A DNA stretch of 64,000 nt from Anaeromicropila populeti (lineage in GTDB: Bacteria > Bacillota > Clostridia > Lachnospirales > Lachnospiraceae), in the NCBI RefSeq assembly GCF_900112775.1, contig NZ_FOYZ01000001.1:62001-126000 (forward strand), read 5' to 3'. This document shows, in pieces, positions 17,345 to 25,701 of this stretch. The position numbers and the translations under genes are program-made. The number at the start of each line of letters is the position of its first letter. Position 1 is the first letter of the stretch. The notes below the pieces were generated by a model, which saw nothing but the letters and a program-made list of their open reading frames with translations, made no database searches and was not told the origin of the DNA.

Positions 17345-18685
17345 TTATCCCTCTGATTTCATTGCTTCAATTGCACTAATTTTTGTAGCTCTTCTAGCTG
17401 GATAATACCCAGAAAATACACCAACGAAAAATGCAAATGCCACTGCCAAAACTGGCAGCCAAAATGGAATTAATGAATACGTTGCATCCTCTCCACCCAG
17501 CATTCCACTTCCTGACATCAATCCTGCAAATACGGGTCCTCCAAATCGATTAATTAAATACGATAAAAAATAACTGATTAATACACCAATAATGCCTCCA
17601 ATTGCTCCAATAGACCCTGCTTCAAACAGAAATAATTTCTTAATATCTGTAATCACACATCCCAGAACTTTCATAACACCAATTTCTTTTGTTCTTTCAT
17701 AAATTGACATAATCATTGTATTGGCAATACTGATTGCAGATACAATCATGGCTACTGCACCAACGCCACCCAGTACCATCTGTAACATATTAGAAGTTTC
17801 CTTCATCGGTTCCAGGGTAGATGATAAAGACGTCGATTTTACACCTAATTCATCAATTTTCTTTTGAACATCTTTTACGTTTTTAACATTATCCACAATA
17901 ACCTGTATACTGCTGTACTCCTTCAACTTTTTCATAGCAGATTTTTGATCAGTAAGTTTTAAATTTTTGGACCATTTTGTATATAGTTCTTTATAATAAC
18001 TGACATCTACAATGATACTCCAGTCGTAATTGGTATAACTTGCTGTGGCTTCTAATACACAGAAATCTTTTAACAGCTGCTTTTTCATTTCCTTTTCCGT
18101 ACTATACTCCCAGTTCTGAAAGGTCATAAAAATTTTTTCTTTTGCTGGATCCACTTCAATCGGAGTATAATTCCAGTTACTTGGTTTGTAAAATTGTTCC
18201 ATGACACGTCCGCCAATAATTATTTTATTTTTCTCATCAGCAGTTGGCATAGTTCCATAAGAAACATCCGCTAAACCCAAATCATCTAAATAATCGAAAT
18301 CCACTGCTATAATCTGAACATTGTTTTCTGCCTTTCCAGAAGTTTGCAACTCCGCCTGAGCCTGCCAAATTGGTGACACTGCCTTAACATGTTTCACTTG
18401 CTTTAGTGTTTCAACAAGATTATCATCTAATTTTTGTACAACTACTTTACCACTATACTCATCGTCATCATCCTGCACCCATGTATTTTGTTCAATGGTA
18501 ACCATAGTCAGACTTCCCAGTTCCATTACAAATTTATTAAAACTCTGGTTCATTCCCAAACCAATAGAAATCATAACTACAATGGAAATTGTACCAATGA
18601 TTACACCTATTACTGTTAACGCTGTTCTGGCCTTTCTGCGGCTGAGATTTTTTAATCCCATTTTAACTAAATCAGAAATCCTCAT
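17345..18685 (-). CDS. MacB/FtsX-family ABC transporter permease
   Basis: A 446-residue permease with one N-terminal membrane span after LKNLSRRKARTALTVIGVIIG (about 25-45), a large extracellular MacB-type domain (about 50-300) and three C-terminal spans with the FtsX marks SIYERTKEIGVMKVLG and GYYPARRATKISAIEAM. This class does not move small solutes across the pore but uses ATP hydrolysis for force on outside partners or lipoproteins. The ATG used follows AAGGA and shares 14 bp with the end of the preceding repeat-protein gene; the longer ORF begins at a TTG. It is the last gene of a unit with its ATPase three genes upstream, an unusual split of ATPase and permease. Confidence 0.9.
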   Translation of the reverse strand: MRISDLVKMGLKNLSRRKARTALTVIGVIIGTISIVVMISIGLGMNQSFNKFVMELGSLTMVTIEQNTWVQDDDDEYSGKVVVQKLDDNLVETLKQVKHVKAVSPIWQAQAELQTSGKAENNVQIIAVDFDYLDDLGLADVSYGTMPTADEKNKIIIGGRVMEQFYKPSNWNYTPIEVDPAKEKIFMTFQNWEYSTEKEMKKQLLKDFCVLEATASYTNYDWSIIVDVSYYKELYTKWSKNLKLTDQKSAMKKLKEYSSIQVIVDNVKNVKDVQKKIDELGVKSTSLSSTLEPMKETSNMLQMVLGGVGAVAMIVSAISIANTMIMSIYERTKEIGVMKVLGCVITDIKKLFLFEAGSIGAIGGIIGVLISYFLSYLINRFGGPVFAGLMSGSGMLGGEDATYSLIPFWLPVLAVAFAFFVGVFSGYYPARRATKISAIEAMKSEG

Positions 18686-19208
18686 ATAACTCAATTCCTT
18701 TTTTTATTTTTTTTCTGGCTAATAAAGCTCCCAGTGCTCCGCCAATAATAAATACTCCTAGTGCAATTCCACCTACAAAAAACCAGTTAGACATTAAAGG
18801 ATCCTTGACTGTAGCCTCTGTACCAGCCAGCATCTCATCTATACCAGTCATTCCATCACCTTCCATGCTCACGTCACCTTCTGTTACTTCTTCACCTTCT
18901 GTTACTTCTTCTCCTTCTGTTACTTCTTCTCCTTCTGTTACTTCTTCTCCTTCTGTTACTTCTTCTCCTTCTGTCACTTCTTCTCCTTCTGTTACTTCTT
19001 CTCCTTCTGTTACTTCTTCTCCTTCTGTCACTTCTTCTCCCTCTGTTACTTCTTCTTCCGTCACCTCTTTTGATTTCTCCTCGGCGACAGCTTTATCCTC
19101 TACCACCTCAGCCTCTATCGTTTCACTACTTTCGTTTGAAACCACACTTGCAGACGTACTTGATAAAAAAACAGTCGCTGCAAAATTATTATCTAATACA
19201 ATTTTCAT
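18672..19208 (-). CDS. Acidic TEGEEV-repeat single-pass membrane protein
   Basis: A 178-residue protein of unknown function. The first 25 residues are weakly signal-like (VLDNNFAATVFLSSTSASVV). Residues 30-120 are strongly acidic and contain about nine tandem copies of the hexapeptide TEGEEV. A single membrane span (about 143-165, NWFFVGGIALGVFIIGGALGALLA) is followed by a basic anchor RKKIKKG. The expected topology puts the acidic repeats outside and the basic tail inside. GGAGG precedes the ATG. It sits between the CARDB-like surface protein and the FtsX permease and overlaps the latter by 14 bp, so it is likely a dedicated part of that ABC complex. I do not recognise the family. Confidence 0.75.
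   Translation of the reverse strand: MKIVLDNNFAATVFLSSTSASVVSNESSETIEAEVVEDKAVAEEKSKEVTEEEVTEGEEVTEGEEVTEGEEVTEGEEVTEGEEVTEGEEVTEGEEVTEGEEVTEGEEVTEGDVSMEGDGMTGIDEMLAGTEATVKDPLMSNWFFVGGIALGVFIIGGALGALLARKKIKKGIELYEDF
18874..19062 (-). repeat. 18-bp in-frame tandem repeat array coding for TEGEEV
   Basis: About nine 18-bp units plus degenerate flanking units lie head to tail, with only synonymous changes such as GTT/GTC and TCA/TCT at a few places. The unit length keeps the frame, so gain or loss would change only the length of the acidic stalk. Confidence 0.92.
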
Positions 19209-19230
19209 TATTTACGTTCCTCCTACCTGA

Positions 19231-21375
19231 TTAAAGCTCTCTTTCTTCCGCTCTTCTTAATTTTCTTTTATACAATGAAATAATAACCTTTCTCACAATG
19301 AACATTCCAAATAAGAATAAAACAACATCAATTATTACAAATATCCACACCTTTACAATTGGCTTCTTTGCCTCTCCACTGTTATCAAACATTCCTGGAT
19401 CAAACATTCCTGGATCATCAATTGTTGTTACAGATTGTATATATGCTGTAAATTCCGTTGGTATCTCATAACTATTTCCATTACTGTCTTCATAAGTAAC
19501 AATTAGTGTTCCCACAGCATCCACATTTTCCACTAGTGGTGTAACTTCCATCTCATGACTGTTTCCTGCACCTGCTTCTACATTCCCAATAAACACCGTT
19601 TCCTGAGTAGCAACAAAATCGCTGCTTTCGATTCGTGCAGTAACATTATATAATATTGATTTTCCCATATTGTAAAAGTCAAACATCATTCCACATGGTG
19701 TATTTGTCATAGGCTGATCATAAGTTCCAACTACAATATTACTTACTGTCGGTCTGGAGTTTTCCATAACCTGTAGATTCAATGTTTCAGAAACCGTTAA
19801 TCCTGAAGAAACCGCATCCTCAGGAATTTTCATTCCCTCGTACTCATATTCAAATTGTATTTTTAATGGGTATGCCTTTGTTACACAATCCGCTTTTACC
19901 CTAAGCTCAATTTCTTTATGCTGTGTTTCTCCAGCTTTAATGCTTGATAAGTAAAAACTGTTACTGCCTTCCGTAATTGCAAATGTATTTTCGTCAGATG
20001 ATAAAGTTACTTTTATGTTATTTGCACTTAAGTTAGAATGTGTATTATGAATATCAAATGCAAAAGTAAAAGTCTGACCAGCTTTTAAATCTTCATCTCC
20101 TGTTGAATAATCGCTAATGATCAGCTTTGGAACTCCAGCTGTTTCCTCTTCAGGATTTTTTACATTAATAACAAACACCTTTACTGTATCGGAATACTCT
20201 GTTCCACTAGCATCCTTATAGGTAATGGCATATTCAATCTGATTTAATCCCTCTACCACTTGATCTGAGACTTTCAGTGCATTAGAAACTGTTACGCTTT
20301 CTCCAGCCTTTATTTTCTTTACAAATTGATAAGGCTCTGACTGAACTGGGCTAAAATTCGTGGCAGATAAATTAGTTGGTGTAATGGTAATACTATATAC
20401 GTCTTTTGTATTAATATTTTTCAAATTAAAGCTTACCTGAAGACTTTCACCTGCAACTGGCACAGAAGGATTCTGCTTCACATCTGAAACTAACAGCTTT
20501 AACGTCTTGGCTGTATCCGATGCTGTTGTTTTTCCCTTTACCTCTACATAAGTAGACGTTGTCTCCGTCGATTTATCCGTATCTGTACTGGCTGCTTTGT
20601 ATTCTACAGAAATTGTCAATGCTTTTGAACCAGTAACTGCATTTGCTGATACTCTGATAGGAAATGAAACTGTGTAATTCCCACTTCCTTCAATCTTAGT
20701 AATTTTCTGTGTTGTCCCCTCTGAACCCGGCAATACACCATCATCTGCAAAACCTTCCACAGTTACTTTCACATTTTCTGCTGCCATTGTCCCCAGATTA
20801 TTAAGCTGAAATGTCAAGTCCGTTGTATCCCCTGGTTCCATTCCCTGTTGGCATTCAATATCTGTAATAGAAAGGCTTGCCTTTGTTTTTTCACCTGTAA
20901 CCTTAATCTTAATTGTCTCAAGTAGTGTTGTTGTAAATAAAGTTTCCTCGTAATTATCTTTGCATAAAAAGGATGCATTTACTTCATATGTTCCATTTTT
21001 TGCTGTTTCACTGGTATCAATGGAAAAGGTCAGATAATGTTGAATATTACTGATATCCTTAACTGGATTTTGTGTTCCCTCTTTCAACAATTCAATACTT
21101 CCATTTAACGTAAACGGAGTATCCTTTGTAATCAGAGAAATCTTATTAATTTGACAATATGTATTAGATTTCACTGGTACACTAATATAAGTAGTTGTGC
21201 CTGGAGTTACAATAATATCTTTTGAATCATCTGTTACATAAATCGTTACTGCACCTGTTGTTGCTGTTCCACTGTCTTCCGTTGCCATACAGATATTCCC
21301 ACCTGAACAGGTAACTACTATCATTACCACTAAATAAATACTTAACCACTTAACTTTACTAAATTTCATTTTCAT
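19231..21375 (-). CDS. Large exported protein with CARDB/Ig-like repeats and C-terminal membrane anchor
   Basis: A 714-residue surface protein. A signal peptide covers about residues 1-31 (KWLSIYLVVMIVVTCSGG...MA). The body is a series of about five beta-rich units of 100-130 residues with repeated features such as G(D/E)xxxLxFxLxN and N(I/V)xVT, the pattern of CARDB or NPCBM-associated S-layer domains (COG1361). A membrane span near 672-695 (VKVWIFVIIDVVLFLFGMFI) and a basic tail end it. The start shares ATGA with the stop of the ATPase gene, so the two are translationally coupled. No catalytic motif is visible; it probably acts as an adhesin-like or sensing partner of the ABC unit. Confidence 0.85.
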   Translation of the reverse strand: MKMKFSKVKWLSIYLVVMIVVTCSGGNICMATEDSGTATTGAVTIYVTDDSKDIIVTPGTTTYISVPVKSNTYCQINKISLITKDTPFTLNGSIELLKEGTQNPVKDISNIQHYLTFSIDTSETAKNGTYEVNASFLCKDNYEETLFTTTLLETIKIKVTGEKTKASLSITDIECQQGMEPGDTTDLTFQLNNLGTMAAENVKVTVEGFADDGVLPGSEGTTQKITKIEGSGNYTVSFPIRVSANAVTGSKALTISVEYKAASTDTDKSTETTSTYVEVKGKTTASDTAKTLKLLVSDVKQNPSVPVAGESLQVSFNLKNINTKDVYSITITPTNLSATNFSPVQSEPYQFVKKIKAGESVTVSNALKVSDQVVEGLNQIEYAITYKDASGTEYSDTVKVFVINVKNPEEETAGVPKLIISDYSTGDEDLKAGQTFTFAFDIHNTHSNLSANNIKVTLSSDENTFAITEGSNSFYLSSIKAGETQHKEIELRVKADCVTKAYPLKIQFEYEYEGMKIPEDAVSSGLTVSETLNLQVMENSRPTVSNIVVGTYDQPMTNTPCGMMFDFYNMGKSILYNVTARIESSDFVATQETVFIGNVEAGAGNSHEMEVTPLVENVDAVGTLIVTYEDSNGNSYEIPTEFTAYIQSVTTIDDPGMFDPGMFDNSGEAKKPIVKVWIFVIIDVVLFLFGMFIVRKVIISLYKRKLRRAEEREL

Positions 21376-22205
21376 AAAATCTCAACCTGCTCCTTTATAT
21401 TTTCTTGTTCTTGATTTAATTTTGATATCGCCTCTTCTACTGTCACTGCTTTTACTTCTGGCTGTTGGGCTGCTTCGGCTGCATTTACTTCGCATATCTC
21501 TTCTCTATCCACAACTTCAACCTCCTGAATTTTCCCATCCAGAATATGAATAATCTTATCTGCATATTGCGCCAAGCTTCTGTCATGAGTAACCATGACA
21601 ATCGTCTGATTATTCTTTTTAGCAATATCCTTAATAATATTCATAACTTCTTTGGTCGTTCTTGTATCCAGATTTCCTGTTGGCTCATCTGCAAAAACGA
21701 TTTCTGGCTTTGCAACAAAGGCTCTTGCAATTCCAACCCTCTGCTGCTGTCCACCACTCATTTCTTTAGGCCTGTGACGCATCCGCTTACCAAGCCCAAC
21801 ACTTGTCAGCATCTCTCGTGCCATCTTCTCCCGGCTTCTTGGCCTGACCTTCTTAAAAACTAAAGGCAGCTCAACATTTTCCAATGCCGTCATAGAATTT
21901 ATCAAATTATAAGACTGAAATACAAAACCCAGATAACGCTGTCTGAACTTTGCCAATCCCTTCTCACTCATCTTATGAATATTCTTTCCTTTAATAATGA
22001 TTTGTCCCGTTGAAAGTTTTTCAATGCCCGCCATTAAATTCAACAAGGTAGATTTACCTGATCCCGATGTTCCAAGTAAACAACAAAATTCCCCTTTATA
22101 AATTTCAAAGCTGACATCATCAACCGCAAGTATCCTTTCTCTTCCCATTCGGTAAACTTTTTTCACATTTTTTACCTCAATCACTTTTTCGCCATTTTGC
22201 TCCAC
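21372..22205 (-). CDS. ABC transporter ATPase, LolD/MacB type
   Basis: A 277-residue ATPase: Walker A GTSGSGKS, Q-loop FVFQSYNL, signature [14 protein letters not shown], Walker B IVFADEPTG, D-loop GNLDT and H-loop MVTHD. It matches the family that pairs with FtsX/MacB permeases. The last 60 residues are an extra acidic, Gln-rich tail beyond the usual 220-residue core. The start is GTG with AGGTGAT just before it. It is the first gene of the four-gene unit and is separated from its permease by two surface-protein genes. Confidence 0.93.
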   Translation of the reverse strand: MEQNGEKVIEVKNVKKVYRMGRERILAVDDVSFEIYKGEFCCLLGTSGSGKSTLLNLMAGIEKLSTGQIIIKGKNIHKMSEKGLAKFRQRYLGFVFQSYNLINSMTALENVELPLVFKKVRPRSREKMAREMLTSVGLGKRMRHRPKEMSGGQQQRVGIARAFVAKPEIVFADEPTGNLDTRTTKEVMNIIKDIAKKNNQTIVMVTHDRSLAQYADKIIHILDGKIQEVEVVDREEICEVNAAEAAQQPEVKAVTVEEAISKLNQEQENIKEQVEIL

Positions 22206-22310
22206 TTAATCACCTCACTAATATAACAATACTTTTAATCATATCTACTATTTATTAAAATAAGACTGTCTAATATCTTACATTTTTCTTAATATTCATG
22301 TAATAAAACA

Positions 22311-22360
22311 GCACTATCTTACATTTGTCTTTATAATATCTTCGACATTGCAAATAGTGC
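22311..22360 (-). terminator. Probable intrinsic terminator after the kinase-like gene
   Basis: GCACTAT (22311) pairs with ATAGTGC (22354) around a long AT-rich loop; on the minus strand TGTTTTATT follows. The stem is only 7 bp, so this is less sure than the others. Confidence 0.5.
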
Positions 22361-22378
22361 CAATTTTATACAGCATTA

Positions 22379-22990
22379 TCATTCCACTTCCAAAAATGCC
22401 TTTATGCAATTTACTGCATGATCAATTCCACCAAAATCACTTCTGATGGATAAATGATAATTATTTACATCTCCCCATCTCTGAGTAGAATGATAGTTAT
22501 AATAATTTGCTCTTCTTTTATCATATTTTAATATACTTTCAGCAGCTTTTGTACTACTTAGACCATACTGACTCACTGCATGTTGTATGCGAAAATCCAG
22601 ACCAGCACAAATAAATATGTTTACAACATTCTCTTTATCCTTTAAAATGTAATCTGCACATCTTCCTACAATCACACAGGAGCCTTCTTCTGCCACTCTG
22701 CGGATTACGTCTGACTGGGCAAGAAAAATCCTGTCATCTACGGACAAACCAGCCACCCCATAGTCATGTGCTGCATATGCATTCATTCCCATGGTAATAG
22801 AATACAGCAGACTATTTGTTGCCTTCTCCTCTGCTTTTTCAAAGGCTTGTTCTGCAAACCCACTTTCTCTTGCAGCCTGGGTAATAATTTCACTGTCATA
22901 AAATGGAATACCGAAAATCTCCGCCGTCTTCTTCCCAATCTGTCTTCCACCACTACCATACTGCCTGCTGATTGTAATAATCTTATTCAT
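22379..22990 (-). CDS. Cytidylate kinase-like family protein
   Basis: A 203-residue P-loop protein. The N-terminus IITISRQYGSGGRQIGKK is the Walker A of the cytidylate kinase-like family (PF13189), with FGIPFYDSEIITQAA following, CVIVGRCADYIL in the middle, and an Arg-rich lid (KYDKRRANYY). The family resembles CMP kinase, but most members are not proven to phosphorylate CMP. It stands alone with the aldose epimerase-like gene 43 bp upstream. The substrate is unknown. Confidence 0.87.
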   Translation of the reverse strand: MNKIITISRQYGSGGRQIGKKTAEIFGIPFYDSEIITQAARESGFAEQAFEKAEEKATNSLLYSITMGMNAYAAHDYGVAGLSVDDRIFLAQSDVIRRVAEEGSCVIVGRCADYILKDKENVVNIFICAGLDFRIQHAVSQYGLSSTKAAESILKYDKRRANYYNYHSTQRWGDVNNYHLSIRSDFGGIDHAVNCIKAFLEVE

Positions 22991-23033
22991 ACAAAAACCT
23001 CCTTATTAATCCATTCCACGCTGTACCTGCTTC

Positions 23034-23924
23034 TTAAGATTCCTGAAAAATTTTTATCGAATATGTTTTGTGAAAGGTCTCCTTTGCATTAATTTGATTA
23101 CTCCACTCTCGTTCTGCCAAGTCACCTTGAAACCCCACACTATCACATCTTCCATACCAAGGTTCAATACAGACAAATGGTGCCTGCTTCCCTGCTGGTG
23201 ACCATAGTCCAAATAACGGTGCATCAAATTCTACTGAAAGGTATACAGAATGATTCGGCTTTAATAATTCTACTTTATGAACTTGATTATTTTGAAAAAT
23301 CAGAGCATCTTCATCAAACAATCCTTCTTTGATTGGGAATATCCCATTTCTTGTCTCCAGTATTTCTCCTGTGTCAAGACATAAGCCCTGACCAGACAGC
23401 TTATGGAACACTAATGGTTTTATAGAATCAAACCGGAAATAATAGTCCGCTTGCTTTTCATGGGCAGTATCCAACGGACACATAAAAGCTGGGTGAGCAC
23501 CAATCGAAAAATGCATGACCTCTTCTCCTGTATTCTTAACCTTCCATTCCACAACTATTTCATGCTCAATCAATTCATAACTTACCTCTAGTTCAAATGG
23601 AAATGGAAATACCTGTAGTGTCTCCTGATCTGCAATCAGCCTGTGTACTATTTTATGTTCTGATTTCTCCACTAGTTTAAATTCACGATCCCGTGCAAAA
23701 CCATGCTGAGGCAAAGAGTATGTTTTTCCTTTATATGTATACTCCTTATTCCGCAGGCTTCCCACTATAGGAAACAGAATGGGAGACTGACGTTTCCAAT
23801 ACGTCTCCTCTCCATTCCACAAATACTGTGTCTGAGATTGTCTATGGATTATGCTGACTAGTTCAGCGCCAAAGTCATTCACTTTAATTTCCAAATAATC
23901 ATTCTCTATATGATGAACTGCCAT
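23034..23924 (-). CDS. Aldose 1-epimerase family protein (LacX-like)
   Basis: A 296-residue beta-sandwich protein of the galactose mutarotase-like fold. It has LWNGEETYWKRQSPILFPIVG, HGFARDREF and the sugar-site segment FSIGAHPAFMCP with the usual His, and the late CIEPWYGRCDS with the likely catalytic Glu. LacX-type members lack full proof of mutarotase activity. The start ATG is followed by a normal reading frame, and no truncation is seen. It interconverts sugar anomers, if active; the sugar is not evident from its neighbours. Confidence 0.88.
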   Translation of the reverse strand: MAVHHIENDYLEIKVNDFGAELVSIIHRQSQTQYLWNGEETYWKRQSPILFPIVGSLRNKEYTYKGKTYSLPQHGFARDREFKLVEKSEHKIVHRLIADQETLQVFPFPFELEVSYELIEHEIVVEWKVKNTGEEVMHFSIGAHPAFMCPLDTAHEKQADYYFRFDSIKPLVFHKLSGQGLCLDTGEILETRNGIFPIKEGLFDEDALIFQNNQVHKVELLKPNHSVYLSVEFDAPLFGLWSPAGKQAPFVCIEPWYGRCDSVGFQGDLAEREWSNQINAKETFHKTYSIKIFQES

Positions 23925-23999
23925 AATAGCTCCTAACTAAATTACTTTCTGCTTTCTTGTCTTCCTATTACATTATATCACTGTCGCCCAAAAAAATCA

Positions 24000-25589
24000 T
24001 TAATTTTTCCCAAATTCACTTAAGATTAATTCTTCATTTCTTTCTTGAACTGTCCTGATACTCCATGGATGTACAAACAATAATAATGGATTGCCTTTTA
24101 AGTCTTTTATTCTTTTTGTATCAGAAGTAACACTTAGGCTGCTAATATCCAGTTCCTTGTTTTCAATCCATCGGATGTGCTCATATGGCAATGTTTCTAG
24201 CCTTATTTCTACACGATATTCTGATTCCAGCCGGAACTTTAATACATCAAACTGAAGTACCCCAACGACTCCTACAATAATTTCTTCCATCCCCGTATTA
24301 AATTCCTGAAATATCTGTATGGCACCTTCCTGAGCGATCTGTTCAATTCCCTTAATAAACTGTTTTCTTTTCATGGTGTCCACTTGTCTGACCTTTGCAA
24401 AATGCTCTGGTGCAAAAGTGGGAATACCATCATATTCAAATCGTTTACTGCTGGCACACAAAGTATCTCCAATTGCAAAAATCCCTGGATCAAATACTCC
24501 AATAATATCTCCTGCATAAGCTTCTGTAACATGATGCCTTTCTTGAGCCATCATCTGCTGTGGCTGGGAAAGGCGAATTTTTTTATCACCCTGTATATGG
24601 AATACCTCCATCCCAGCATCAAACTTTCCTGAACAAATTCGCATAAATGCAATTCTATCTCTATGTGCCTTATTCATATTTGCCTGAATTTTAAAAACAA
24701 ATGCTGAAAAATCGTTTTGAAAAGGACTAATTTCTCCCACATTGGAATTACGTGGAAGAGGAGACGTTGTCATATCCAAAAAGTGTCTTAAAAACGTTTC
24801 CACTCCAAAATTTGTTAACGCAGAACCAAAAAATACAGGTGACAGCTTTCCCTCCTGTACCCGCTGAAGGTCTAATTCATCACTTGCTCCATCTAATAAA
24901 TCGATATCTTCCACTAACTTATCATGGTTATCCTTACCAATCAATTCATCTAAATGCTCATCCCCAAGTGTTACTTCTACAGACTCTACTTCCTTCTGTC
25001 CATTATGAGCGGCAAAAAAACGGGTGATTGTTCCCTTTTGCCTGTCATACACACCTTTAAAATTTTTTCCTGATCCAATTGGCCAGTTTACCGGACAGGT
25101 TCTAATTCCCAACACTGTTTCGATCTCATCTACCAGTTCAAATGGGTCGTTTGCCTCACGATCCATTTTATTTACAAATGTAAAAATAGGGATTCCTCTC
25201 ATTACACAAACCTTAAACAATTTAATGGTTTGTGCTTCTACACCTTTTGAACCATCAATTACCATTACAGCAGAATCTGCTGCCATTAGTGTCCGATAAG
25301 TATCCTCTGAGAAGTCTTGATGTCCTGGTGTATCCAAAATATTTATACAATATCCATCATAATTAAATTGAAGAACGGAAGAAGTTACAGAGATTCCTCT
25401 TTCCTTTTCAATCTCCATCCAGTCTGAAACTGCATGTCTGGAAGACTTTCTTCCTTTTACTGAACCAGCAAGATTGATGGCTCCTCCATATAATAAAAAC
25501 TTTTCTGTTAATGTTGTTTTTCCCGCATCTGGATGGGAAATGATAGCAAAAGTCCTTCTTTGTTTTATTTCACTAGTTATATCCGTCAC
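24000..25589 (-). CDS. prfC: Peptide chain release factor 3
   Basis: A 529-residue translational GTPase. G1 is SHPDAGKTT, then KGRKSSRHAVSDWMEIEKERGISVTSSV (switch I), DTPGHQDFSEDTYRTL (switch II) and NKMDRE (G4). The length matches RF3 (about 525-530). RF3 removes RF1 and RF2 from the ribosome after peptide release and aids quality control. The start is GTG behind GAGGAGG. It is a lone gene. Confidence 0.97.
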   Translation of the reverse strand: MTDITSEIKQRRTFAIISHPDAGKTTLTEKFLLYGGAINLAGSVKGRKSSRHAVSDWMEIEKERGISVTSSVLQFNYDGYCINILDTPGHQDFSEDTYRTLMAADSAVMVIDGSKGVEAQTIKLFKVCVMRGIPIFTFVNKMDREANDPFELVDEIETVLGIRTCPVNWPIGSGKNFKGVYDRQKGTITRFFAAHNGQKEVESVEVTLGDEHLDELIGKDNHDKLVEDIDLLDGASDELDLQRVQEGKLSPVFFGSALTNFGVETFLRHFLDMTTSPLPRNSNVGEISPFQNDFSAFVFKIQANMNKAHRDRIAFMRICSGKFDAGMEVFHIQGDKKIRLSQPQQMMAQERHHVTEAYAGDIIGVFDPGIFAIGDTLCASSKRFEYDGIPTFAPEHFAKVRQVDTMKRKQFIKGIEQIAQEGAIQIFQEFNTGMEEIIVGVVGVLQFDVLKFRLESEYRVEIRLETLPYEHIRWIENKELDISSLSVTSDTKRIKDLKGNPLLLFVHPWSIRTVQERNEELILSEFGKN

Positions 25590-25701
25590 GTTATTTCCTC
25601 CTCGTATTTCGTCTCATTCACATAGAGACGACTCATCGCTTAACAATCTTTGTACATTCTATAATACAACAGACTTTTCTGTCAAGGATAGAACGCAAGG
25701 A

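Noticed and set aside
18874-19062. CRISPR-like array
   Set aside because: The units are directly adjacent 18-bp coding repeats without spacers.
18805-19230. Plus-strand ORF of 141 codons rich in SVTSSP repeats
   Set aside because: It is the antisense of the TEGEEV repeat; the minus frame has the ribosome site, the membrane span and the operon context.
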